Assembly (NCBI GenBank): GCA_036023115.1
Contig: JAYKKT010000089.1
Location: 8,581,001-8,645,000 of the forward strand
Length of the DNA: 64,000 nucleotides
Source: Brasenia schreberi
Lineage: Eukaryota; Streptophyta; Magnoliopsida; Nymphaeales; Cabombaceae
Reading direction: 5' to 3'
Below the pieces are notes generated by a model. That model saw only the letters and a list, made by a program, of their open reading frames with translations. It did no database searches and had not been told where the DNA came from. Shown here piece by piece: positions 9,928 through 21,600 of this stretch. Within the stretch, counting starts at the first letter, position 1, and each line of letters begins with the position of its first letter. A program made the translations under genes and the position numbers.

Positions 9928-10091
9928 ATTAAAAGAGGTAGAGGACAACCACAAAAGTGTCGGAAAGAAACAATAAAGAATGATCTAGATGAGTTAACTG
10001 TTAACATGGCAGATGATAGGGCTCTGTGAAAACAAAGAATTTATGTAGCGGACCCCATCTAGTATGGGAAAAGGCTTAGTTGTTGTTGTTG
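9928..10091 (+). repeat. Third tandem LINE 3' end
   Basis: Starts at attaaaagaggtagagg directly after the second tail. It covers only the last ~150 bp of the LINE and ends in a short TTG tail (10079-10091), followed at once by the 17-bp target duplication. Confidence 0.88.
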
Positions 10092-10108
10092 ACTCAACCA
10101 AAGCAGCA
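10092..10108. repeat. Target-site duplication, right copy, of composite LINE
   Basis: Exact match to 4871-4887. Confidence 0.93.
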
Positions 10109-11391
10109 GAATATTAAAAAAACATAAGCATCCTTATTCACCTCCCGAAAGTTGAAGTATTTGATGCCTCTGCAAGGTCATGAAGGTTTCCTCCTCCCTA
10201 GCTGAATCTCTTTTCCTAACTATCACAAAACCAAGTTTGAGAATTACTCACCTAAACATCATATATGCAGTACGTCATGTGAATCACTTCAGTAGGGCGT
10301 CTTTGCTCACGTTGGCTGAGTCACATTTTTTCAAAAAGGTGCATTATCGGTCATTTAGCGAGATTATAAACAGGGCAAAACCTCACTAATAATGATAAGA
10401 AGACATCTGAAAGATTGACCTTCGTACAGGTTGGCTGAACATAATTACAACTCTTCCTTGCTGAAATTTAAAGATTTCTTGCCCTTCCTGAAATTTGGAG
10501 GCTTCAATCATGCTCCCAGTACTGAAACTTACCCAATTTTAACTGTTTGAATGAAATCTTTATTCTTTTTCAGTGTCTGCCTTCTTTTAAATGAAGACTT
10601 TATAAGCTGAGTGAACTATTCATTGACTTTGTGGTTGTGCATCCTTTGAAATGTCCTTGTGGTTGCAGAGGAGAAGGGGTCTCAAGGGTCTAGATAGTAT
10701 TGACAGTGATTCAGAGTAGTTGAAAGGTCGTCATGGAACTAAGTGTTATTGCACATATACATATAGATTGGAAGCAACTAGCTGATTCAGAATAGTCGAT
10801 TGGTCTGGACACTGTTGGAAGAGGAGAAAGCTGCCCCAAATCTTCTGACACGGTCTGAAGACACCATAGAAGGAGATTATGCATATGATCAGCTCTATCT
10901 TGTAGTTTTTTTAGTTATCAACTATTTTTGTAGGTTTATGATGAGCCTAGTTTGGTGTGGACCTTCTGTCATGGTTTGGTCTAAAGAAGGTTTTGCTGCC
11001 AGATACCTTGATCGACGAACATGTCTCTGGTTCCCTTGATTAACTTTGAATTGGTGATTTCGTCTCAGCTTCTGTACACGAACAGTTTGATCAAGCTTCT
11101 ATACGCTTATTAGCATGTTTTCTTCTGTGATCCTAACCTGAAATGATTGTGCACAGATTTTCCAAAAGGGGAACCAAGTTTCAGGTTGCTAGAGTGGTGC
11201 AAATAAGTTTGTAGTCCTGTGTGTATTTGTATAGTGTTAAAAGCGGACCTAGCTTTTGAGCCGGTTTTGTAAGTCTCCTACTCTTTCTATTCGTAACTAA
11301 CGTGATAGCTGTCTTGACCCACCCCATGTGGGCAAAGTTATGAGAAAGAGGGAGATTATTGCACGAAAGCTAGGTCAGCGGCATTCACTCC
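10109..11391. other. Intergenic region, no confirmed gene
   Basis: Host DNA with no frame that looks coding over a useful length. A possible orphan terminal exon (10669-10719) is discussed in the findings. Confidence 0.5.

Positions 11392-11459
<68 letters not shown>
11392..11459. repeat. Compound microsatellite (TA)n(GA)n
   Basis: About 12 TA units followed directly by about 22 GA units. Confidence 0.97.
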
Positions 11460-11462
<3 letters not shown>

Positions 11463-11835
11463 AATTCATGTTTAAATATACTCAAACATCTTTATTTTTG
11501 AACGATGTGATTAACATAGAAATTTAAAATAAAAAGCGGGTTGTACTGTTTGCATTGAATGCCAATAGTGAAGGTATAATGGGATAAATTGTTTTTAAAA
11601 CTTAAATATTTTAAATAGAATGATATAATTTTACTCATATAAGTGAGTCGGTCTCAAGCCCGGATAAAATAGAAGGATTGCGTTAGGCTTTTATAGAACT
11701 TTGTTGAAAAACAAAGAATTCAGGTAGTCGACTGTTTTTAGAAACACGTGTAGATTTCCTCGTCATTCTTTTTCATCGATTGTTGTTGAATGGTCATGTG
11801 TTTAGAGTATACTATTCAGGAGGACTTTCGCATTC

Positions 11836-11870
11836 CTCTCTCTCTCTCTCTCTTTATATATATATATTAT
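11836..11870. repeat. Compound microsatellite (CT)n(TA)n
   Basis: CT repeats run into a short TA repeat. The same CT-then-TA order recurs at 24699, 43131 and 49613. Confidence 0.9.
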
Positions 11871-13782
11871 ACGCAGTTGATTGCAATGCATTGTAGCGCA
11901 AAGGCAAACCACAGAGGGGTGGGAGGAGGGCACTTTATGAGCCAAAGGCGGTGGAATAGTGCATGTGCACACGTGAAAATTCAGCGGAGAAACAGAGGTC
12001 CCCTCATTTAATCGTAAATTAAGTCCAATTCAATTGAAGTCACACTATAGGCCACTGCTCTCTTGGTTAAGGCTGGCAAATTAACTGAGCGAATCGTACT
12101 GCAGCTCAGTCCATTTCGTCTCTGGCTCGTTCATCGAATCATGTTAGATGAACATTATCGTGGCGTGTTTCACCTAGTTAAGCTTGTTAAGGTTTATGGA
12201 ACGGTTTTTTCTTTTAATTGTTACCCAATCCTAAGCCCAAGGTAATTGTGTTAGGGTAGTTTAGGCATACGTAGGGCCATTTTGCGTTTAGCTTCTTCTT
12301 TTTTTAACTATAGAAGATTTTAGGTAAATCAAAGGCCATCTTGTAGCATTTAAGGAAATTTCACCCTTGACTTGGTTTAGCTTTGCTCATGTAACAATGG
12401 TAAGCCGTTCGCTAAGACATGTTTTAACCAACGCCTATTTAGTTACCGGTTAGTTAAACTCATTCACATGAAATATTCCTTTTGACGGTCAATTGTTATG
12501 TCTCTAAGTAGTGCTTTTGCAAGGTGAACAATTTGAATGGAATTTTTGTTCTTTTATTACCCTACATTGTAGTGTTTTATATTTTTAACTTTGAGAGATT
12601 TTTGTTTCTTTGTTGTATTGCCCTTTGATTTTATGGTGCTTCCTTTGTGTCTTCTTCTTTTATAAATGAAGTCCCTATCTTTTGGTGGAGAAAAAGAAAT
12701 GCGGATTTTAAATGTGTGAGGATCTGAGTAACACGAGACACGATGCAAAAACCCAACTTTAACATTGGCCCTAGAAGTCTGTTTAGTGTCTACTCAAAAA
12801 AGAACACGAAAATTGGGCAGTGATCAGGTTGACCTGCTTTTGACAATGACACAAAGTGTCACACGGAATATAACTGAACCACGAGACTGTTGCAGTATAA
12901 CACTTGATACAAAGCAAGACACATGCACAACTTGAAACGTCTGTGGTTCTTCTTGCCCACCCAAAATTGCATGGAAAATTTCAGGTCGAGTTCACCTTCA
13001 ACTGTTCCCTACACGAATAAGAAATGAAATGACGGGAGAATGAAGTTTCAACCAAATGGTACCAACTCCTCGTGACATTGATTACCAACTCGTGTTGGTG
13101 TGTCATTGTGCGTAGCATTGAATCCTTGTTTGTTCTTGTCGGTTGGATCCTATTTTCCACTATCCATTTTTAGATCCAAATCCAGCTCCGAATAAATTGT
13201 TTGAAATGAATGGTGGGGGGTAGTTCACCAGTCTCAATGCAAATTGGCTTTAGAATCTGGTAGGTGTGAGGTAGTTCAGTAACGTCAAAGATTGAAGATA
13301 TTTAATTCCACAACGAAGAAAGCGCGGGTCCTTGTTGGTTTGGTTGGTGTGGGGCAGATGGTTCTGGTATCATGTGATTGGGTTTTAATTCTAGACTTGT
13401 TCGATTCGTTCAAGGGAACCACGGGTCTCGGATTATTGATGCATCAGTATCCAAACTGAGTAATGCCTAATCCAAATCCAGTGCTTGACAGATTTCAAAT
13501 ACACATGGTTACTTGGCATTCGTGTCAAGTCAGATGTACATACTTTTCAAATACAGATACAACATATCATATCACGAGAATTGGATCCTTTCCGTCTTTA
13601 ACATGTTCACTCATTGCTTTTGGGTAGTAAAAACATAATTTATAATTTTAAATGGATTTAAAAAATATAATGAAAATTGTTATTATACTTGTATCATCCA
13701 AAAGAAATGAGTGGCAACGTCGATGATGGTAGGATCCAATCACTCGAATCAAACCGGCTTTTCAGTTACATCAATGCTTAGT
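11871..13782. other. Intergenic, no gene seen
   Basis: No convincing coding frame, splice-linked exons or RNA gene were found on either strand. Confidence 0.55.
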
Positions 13783-13905
13783 TTTTTTTTTTTGTTACAA
13801 GTGGAGGCGGAAACCTAACACAGATGCACCCATTGAGAGTCGAACTCCCCAGCAGCATAAATAAATGAAGTCAGATTACCCTGCTAGTCGAGCTAATGCT
13901 TTTGG
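13783..13905 (-). mobile_element. tRNA-derived SINE, minus strand
   Basis: On the minus strand there is an A-box-like TTAGCTCGACTAGCAGG, about 35 bp further a B-box-like GAGTTCGACTC, and a terminal poly-A (poly-T at 13783-13793 on the plus strand). The spacing and order fit a RNA polymerase III promoter of a tRNA-type SINE. A related partial copy is at 56241-56316. Confidence 0.65.
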
Positions 13906-15415
13906 TGCAACGATGTGTTCTTAATTGTGTTAGTGTTGTGTTAATAATGTTATTATTCTTAATTGTTCAGCAGCACAATTCGCATTTTCTCATGCTACTT
14001 TGGGTGGAGATGTAAGCAATGGTTTTCGGGTGAGTCGCCTCCCTATTCATGTGTGCGGAAAGGCGAGCTTCTACCTGAACTTCACCTGTATTTTCCAGAA
14101 TTGTGCCCAACTGAACTTTGCTGCACCTCAGAAAAAAATCTAGCTACGCCACTGTTTCGGGTCATGTTTGTGTCGGGTATATCAGGTTTTGGTATATTCT
14201 GCCCTGTGGGCAACCCCATTATTTCATTTTCCTTTTTCCTTGCTACTTTTACCATGTCTAGTTAATCGGTTCACTATGATAAAACGGATCCAGTTCTGAG
14301 ACATATGAGATCCGAGAGCGGGTCCCGTATCAGCAGTGCTTGGTGGGCCATGGTTAAGAAGCGAGTTCGAGTCAAGCATTCGACGCTCAACCTTACCAAA
14401 TTGCCCTACTTTGTTGATGAAACTGCATGTATGCCATTATGGAGGAGCGAATTTTATCGGGTTGGATCCTAACAAAACTGAAATGTTAAATGGATCTTGT
14501 TTCAGTTACCAAACCCTTCAAAGTGTTCATGTGTATATTGTTTGAATCCAAACTCTTATTTAGTTCTATAATTTTTCCCAATTGATGTGGATGTTCTTTT
14601 AATTGTATCTTGATCCAACTTAATGTGTCATCAGGGGCTTTGTGGAGGCACAATACCGTTAATGAATTGGATGTTTGATGCCGGTTCATGGGCTTTGATC
14701 TGAATTTAGATGAGAAAAATCATACTGAACCTGGACACAAGTTCAAATAAAAATTGTTGCTATGCCATTGGGCATGATCATTTTCTTTGATCAGATGTAG
14801 ATTTCAGCTGAACTTAGATATAAAACTAGCCACAGGGATCGGATTCTTTCTATAAAATTCAATAATGCATTGCGTTAATCAAGTTCGGGTTGAACCCAAT
14901 AGAGTGCTCATCACCAGTTTGAAATGAATTCAAGAAGTTCAGCAGGGCTGGTTTGTGGCCTAATGCAGTAGACTGTTGCTTGTTCATACTGGAAAGTCGC
15001 TATACTGTCTAATTAACTGTTATTTTGGACCTTGCTAATTGGATCCAGATTTTGTCGCCGTTGGGTCTCACATTCAATTTTAAAAGATGCAACCACACAA
15101 TGACCACGACGGAGTGTGACCGATCCCAGGATGAGGTTTCCTTCAATTTTATGACTTCAGCATCAACAATATACATATGTGTGTGTGGTCATATTAGCAT
15201 TTAACTCCACACAAAAAATACGGCTTTGATATATGAAAACCCGTTCGGCTGTTTGGGCCGGGCCAAGGCTCCGACCCGTTTCATCCCAAATTGAACGTGG
15301 AACGGTGGAAACATTGTGTTCGACAGATGCTCTCCAGCAAGGCAAAGTTGTAATTTTCAGAAAAAAGGAATGGGCGGGCTGCCAAATTGCAGGACGCCTA
15401 GTCGACCAGTCAAGT
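13906..15415. other. Intergenic upstream of the isocitrate dehydrogenase gene
   Basis: No gene seen. Pieces such as ctagctacgccactg (about 14140) resemble common plant repeat DNA but were not assigned. Confidence 0.5.
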
Positions 15416-15605
15416 TTCTTATTTAAAAATAGTAAAAAGAGGCTCAATTTCTGGCTCGTCATCTTCGCCGACCCCCCCCCTTACTTTGTTTAGCGACGAG
15501 AAGGATTTTTGCTCTCTTCTCTCTCTCTCCCTCTCTCTCTCTCTCTCTGTCTCTCGTGCGTGCGTGTGTGTGTGTGTGTGTGAGAGTGTTGAGTTTGGGG
15601 AAGCC
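15416..15605 (+). promoter_or_regulatory. Core promoter and 5' UTR of the isocitrate dehydrogenase gene
   Basis: A TATA-like tatttaaaaat (about 15420) lies 190 bp before the start codon. It is followed by a C-run (about 15472-15480), a CT-rich tract (15512-15555) and a GT repeat (15557-15582). CT-rich 5' leaders (Y patches) are common in plant promoters. The start codon context is GCCATGG. The transcription start itself cannot be fixed from sequence. Confidence 0.55.
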
Positions 15606-18600
15606 ATGGGTTTCGAGAAGATCAAGGTTGCCAACCCCATTGTGGAGATGGACGGTAATGAACTTCGATCGAAAGAGAGATGGATTCTCAAACTGTTTCC
15701 GGTTCCCTTTCCTGTTTGTTCGTTTCTTTCATTGACGCGGTTTTTCAATCTCTTGCTTTAGTTCCCTTTCGCGGAACACATCTCTAGATCTGGATTTGTT
15801 TCTCATTTTTTAGCGTCTGCTGAATTGTTTACCAGATCTTAGGTTCGGCACAATGTGATTCCCTTGGAAATATTTCTGTTTTAACGTTGTCTCTTCATTT
15901 CTTTTTAATTTACCGTAATCGTCTGATCTCACACTCGCCAAAGATGCTATTTTTGTCATTTCGTCTTCTAAGTGTAGCTTTCTTATTGAGCTTATGCTGC
16001 TTCAATGATAGTTCTTCTTCTCAGCGTTTTATTCCTTCATCTGATCGGAAATGATGCAGTTCAGTAAGTTTTAGTTTCATTTCAGATATTGACCTGTTCG
16101 CTGTTTCGGTCCGATATCTTGAAGATTGCTTATAGTATTGGCGAGCGGCCGTCCTTTTTGTGAACCTTCCCTTTGTGGGACTATGCTTTCCTTTAGTTTT
16201 CTTTTTTTCCTTCTGAAAATTAGTCCAATTTTAGTCTGTCGTTTTGCAATATTTCATTAAATAGTGCATCTTCCACAATCACCTTGAGATATACTAAAAT
16301 TATCATCGTCTTAGTTTTTGAGCTTAAATTGATTCCTGAACTATGAAACTACCAGGAGATCTTGAATGAAGGGTGAAAAACTTAAACCAAAACCGGGCTT
16401 TCTCCCACACTAAATGGCATCTGCTGCATAGATTATTAGGCCCCATTGTGCTCGATATTGAGTTGTGTTAGCATTTAACTCCAAAACAAGATAATTTTCT
16501 GTTGCTTCCTTCTGATACTTCTGAGTCTTTCCTGCCTCTTCTGAAATTCACCATCTAATTGATGATTACTTTTTACAATGTTACTGATAAAGAGGTCAGT
16601 TGCTTATGAGTTCTGTTCTAATGATCCATGCTGTCACTTTTTCCTGATACAGTACATTGAAGCATTTTGATTTCTTGAGATCCACAAACTCATCACTCAC
16701 CACTAAGTCAATCACCTTTAAGTCGTCTCCCTAGTACATGGTGTTTAAGGACATAGCAGCAGCCATTTGCTATATGGAGTAATAGCATATACAAATTTGC
16801 TACTGCTGTTCCTCGTTATCATGATCTCATGTGCTCTGACAGTGACTTTTAGCTGATCCTTAGATAGAGATAGATGGTGTTGTCTTTACTAAAGCATAAT
16901 AGTCGATATGGAGATAGGATCAGACTTGAACTTCGAATTATAATAGAGGCAGAATTCTTCTGTGAAACTAAAGGCCAAAAGTGTCTTGTTTCATAAATGG
17001 TGACCTTTAAGAAGTCAAAAAAATAGAATTCTAAGATAAGATTAAATCATCTAATTTTTATAAGTTAGATGAAATCAGTGGATAAACTATGTCATCAACA
17101 AAAGGAAAGCTGTATGTGTGTGCATGTGATGAGGACATACAGAGTGCCTGGAAGCATGTGGATAAGAACTTAATTCCTAGTATAAGAGAAATGGTTGGCT
17201 GGTAACATCATTGAGGTAATAAGCTTGCCCTCTAATAGCTGCCAATGATGGAACTTTCTTTGATGGAAACATGGAACCACTCTACTGATTATTCTACCAA
17301 AATGCTTGCGGTGAAACAGAGACAGTATATCATGCTTTTTTGAATGTTCTACCTAGCACCACCAGTTTGCAACTTGAGAGCTGAAGATATAACACTCTTC
17401 AGCCAATTGAGAGTTGGAACATGGACATTGGAATAGTTGATTGCCAGACTGGATTTCGGGCAAACTTTCTTGTGAGTTGAGATTGCATATTTGATCGCTG
17501 TACTTAATCTGAGTAAAGGTGTCTTTCAAACCACATGGACTCTCAGGGATAAAGAAAGCAAGTTAAAGTCCAAATCTTTTAGTTTCTTTCTATCATGTCT
17601 ATAGGACTGATACATCCTTCCTCACTAATTTTGCAAATGATTGTGCAATTGCGTTACTATTTCCTCTGCAAAAGTCTGAAGACTTCTTGGAGCTTGTCTG
17701 CTCATTTTAAGCATATCTTGCAATTCCAATCTGCGTCAGGTGTATTCTTTTTTAATGTCAACATTGCTAATTTTTTATAGGTGATGAAATGACCAGAGTG
17801 TTCTGGCAATTTATCAAGGACAAGGTCAGTAGTCAATAGTGATCATGTGCATCTCTTATCAACTGGATTCCTGTTCACAGCAATTATCAATCTGTTGATC
17901 ATATTTTCTAATTGTATCACCTCCTTCAATATGACAGCTTATTTTCCCTTTCCTTGAGCTGGACATAAAGTACTTTGACCTTGGACTTCCTAATCGTGAT
18001 GCTACTGATGACAAAGTTACTGTTGAGAGTGCTGAAGCTACTCTGAAGTAATTTACTACAACTTGAAGGACTTTCTGGTTACATTTCGTATTCTACTTCA
18101 TATTTATTAATGTTGATTTAGTGGAACCCTCTTAAGATAGTATACTTGTCTTAGATGTCACACCTTTCTTTCATATTTATAAGTAAAAAGCAATAGCTTC
18201 CCTTACTGTCGCCCGAAATTTGCTATTCTTGTTTATGAACACGGTCTCCTGGTGACGACATGTTTTTTCTGCAGGTACAATGTGGCTATCAAGTGTGCTA
18301 CCATAACCCCAGGTATGCACAGTGCAACGCATGATTGTAATTTACGTCAGTTCACATTCATCTTTTTCTTCATCATTTTATCTGTTAACTTTACATTCTG
18401 ATCTATGTTTAACAGATGAAGCCCGAGTCAAGGAGTTCAACCTTAAACATATGTGGAAGAGCCCAAATGGGACAATCAGGAACATTTTGAATGGTCAGTA
18501 TTTGTCTTTGATCTCATATTTTTCAACTTAAGTAGTGTTTCTTAATCAGGGTTTTCCTTTTTCAGGCACAGTATTCAGGGAGCCAATTATTTGCAAGAAT

Positions 18601-21600
18601 GTCCCCAGGCTTGTTCCAGGTAATGAGGAGGCACACTTTCATATTTATGCGTATTCATGCAGCTTGATGCTTTTCAAACGTGTGATGACAGAGGTCCATC
18701 ACAAACTCACCTTTGCTTTGTTAGAACATGAGAACATATAAGCATGTAGGTCAACCTTTTTTCATTGTCTTGCTATGTATCAGTACAACTATGTCTAATA
18801 ATTTAGCTCGAGGAGGCTTGCCTAATCCATAGTTGCCAATATTGTTTGCATTGCTTTGTCAGCTTGGATTCTTTTGCTTTTGGTGTTTTTTGTCAAGCAA
18901 TTTATGGATGTTTTAAAAACTTTAAGTATGAGGAAAAACAACAACAACAATAACAACAACTAAGCCTTTTCCCATACTACACAGGGTCGGCTACATCGAT
19001 TCTTTGTTTCCACAAAGCTCTATCATGTGCCATGTTAGCAGTTAACTCACAATAAGTCAGATCATTCTTTATTGTTTCTTTCTAACACTTTTTGTGGTTG
19101 TCCTCTACCTCTTTTAATACTTTCCAAATTTAGTTTTTCATACCTTCTTACAGGTTCTTCTTCTGATCTTCTTTCTATATATCCTAACCATCTTAAACGA
19201 TATTCTCTCATTTTATCCTCTATTGGTGCCACTCCTAATTTGTTTTTAATAACCTCATTTTTTTTTATGACCACTCATCCATCTCAACATCTTCATTTTT
19301 GCTACAAACATCTTTTGTACATGTTGATAACTTGATGGTTAACTGCAACATTCAGAACCATAAAACATGACAGGTCTAATTGTTGCTCTATAATATTTAC
19401 CTTTTAAGTTTTAACTTTAATGGTATCTTCTTATCACAAAGAATACCTAATGCTCCTCTCTATTTTAACCAATCAACATTAATTATATGCGTAACATCTC
19501 CATCAATTCTTCCATCACTCTGAAAAATTAACCCTAGGTATTTAAAACTTTTCTTTTGGGGATGCAATGTGTGCCAATTTTAATTTCTATGTCCTTTGAA
19601 GTAACCAAATGATCAAACTTACATTCCGTATATTTTGTCTTTGTTCTACTAAGTCGGAGGCTTTTGCTTTCTAATGCTTATCTCCATAGTTCCAATTTTC
19701 TATTAACTTTTTCCTTAGACTTTTCCACTAACACAATGTCATCTGCAAGTAACATACATCAAGGCACTTCATCTTGAATATGTTTTGTTAACTCATCAAT
19801 CACCATTATAAATAAGTATGGACTTAAAGTTGATCCTTGATGTAACTCAATATTAACTTCAAAGAAGTCAGTCATTCCTTTATGAGTCCTCACACATGTT
19901 TTTGCACCAACATACATGTCTCTTATAAGGTTAATGTATGTCAATGAGATACCTCTTTTTTCCTAGGTTCTCTGAAAAAGTTGAAGAATAAAATATCCTC
20001 TCCAGTAAAAGTGGGAAAAAGCAGTTAGGAAGGCGCATATTTAAAAAATAAATGGGCCAATATGCTAAAAGTATATAAACAAGAAAGTTGGAAGATTTTG
20101 ACATCATCATGATGCCAAGGCAATTCCAGTATTTTGAGATGTTGCTGCATCGTCCTGCTTTTGTTAGCTTTTTCTAAAAAAATATTATATTTGATGATCT
20201 TTTTAAAATATCAATGATGTAATGTCCATCTATTGGTGTCATGTATAAGATTTTTCGTCTGAACCTCACTATTATTACGTTTTCAGGGTGGACGAAACCC
20301 ATCTGCATTGGAAGACATGCTTTTGGTGATCAATATCGTGCAACAGATACAGTTATCGAAGGCCGTGGAAAGCTCAAACTAGTATTTGGTAGGCCAAACA
20401 AGTGCATTACTGTAATGTAGTCTTCTTTCTGGATTTGCCCTGAGGGGTTTTCTTATGCATGCAGTTCCAGAGGGGGATGGTGAGAAGTCTGAGCTAGAAG
20501 TATATAACTTTGAAGGAGCTGGAGGTGTAGCTCTATCTATGTACAACACCGACGAGGTCTACAGTCTGTAACTTTATCTCCTAGTGATTCATATTATCCT
20601 TGTTTTCACATAAAGTTTCTGCTAATATACTGGGCTGACAAAATTCAACCTTATGAAGTAAACTGATAATTATCTAACTTTGTTCATGACAGTCAATATG
20701 TGCCTTTGCTGATGCCTCAATGGCTACAGCTTATCAGAAGAAATGGCCTCTTTATCTGAGTACCAAGAACACTATTTTAAAGAAATATGACGGAAGGTGC
20801 GGGATGCTCTGTTGTCAATTCCTGTCTAATACTCGATAGCCATTTTTGTTTCCAAGTTTATCACGATTACAATGATTCTGAGAGGACTAGCAATTTTTCT
20901 TTTATTTCCTGAAGCCCTCCTACTTAAAGGCTAGAAATCAGTAAGCTTTACATCTCTATATCCAGGTTCAAAGACATCTTCCAGGAGGTTTATGAGAGCA
21001 AGTGGAAATCTAAGTATGAAGCTGCAGGGATCTGGTGAGGAATGTACCTTTCTGTAACCTATTGTATATTCTCAACATTTTATTTACTCTCTTATATTGT
21101 GTTGATCATAAACAGGTACGAGCATAGGCTTATTGATGATATGGTAGCCTACGCACTCAAGAGTGAAGGTGGATACGTGTGGGCCTGCAAAAATTATGAT
21201 GGAGACGTGCAGAGTGATTTCCTAGCACAAGGTTTGTATGCTTTTGGTTCTTATAATACTTGTCCTCTGCAATGTGATTGTCTATACTGCACAACTCAGC
21301 CATGTACAAGGACTGGATATAGCCTACATGACTCCTGCGGCTCTCAGTATAAGTTAAAACTTATATTAGATAGTCTAGGTCTCCTGATAGGGCTTAGTCA
21401 TGACTCATTCCATGTTCTTTTATTTTGTGGGTTAAGTTTGATTTAAGGGTTGTCACTTACCATTTGTAGATCAAGGAGAACTGTGATAGAAGTTACCTAA
21501 GCTTTTACATCCTTACTGTTTGTAGATATTTGTGGCAAATAATGAATTTTCTTCCTTTACTGCAGGTTTTGGATCGCTTGGATTGATGACTTCTGTGCTG

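Larger units (their letters stand above)
4888..10091 (+). mobile_element. 5'-truncated RTE LINE, composite with nested LTR elements and three tandem 3' ends (copy 4)
   Basis: Plus-strand copy of the same LINE family, beginning inside the endonuclease region (IGTLSDKL-like, 4905 on) and ending in (TTG)n at 10091. LINE sequence occupies 4888-5341, 6946-8489 and 8763-9561. It is interrupted by a Copia fragment (5345-6945), which replaces about 100 bp of LINE, and by a solo LTR (8490-8762). Two more 5'-truncated LINE 3' ends follow head to tail (9562-9927, 9928-10091). Many stops and frameshifts make it inactive. One 17-bp duplication flanks everything. Confidence 0.88.

Noticed and set aside
11790..12011. 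73-codon plus-strand frame
   Set aside because: Crosses the CT/TA microsatellite and has no recognisable domain.
13783..13905. tRNA gene suspected from A and B boxes (also near 25886, 31071 and 46216)
   Set aside because: No cloverleaf with paired acceptor stem could be made, and A-rich ends are present, so these are SINE-like.
18933..19979. Target-site duplication (gaaaaa) for the intronic LINE
   Set aside because: Six A-rich bases on both sides are too short and low in complexity to count as evidence.
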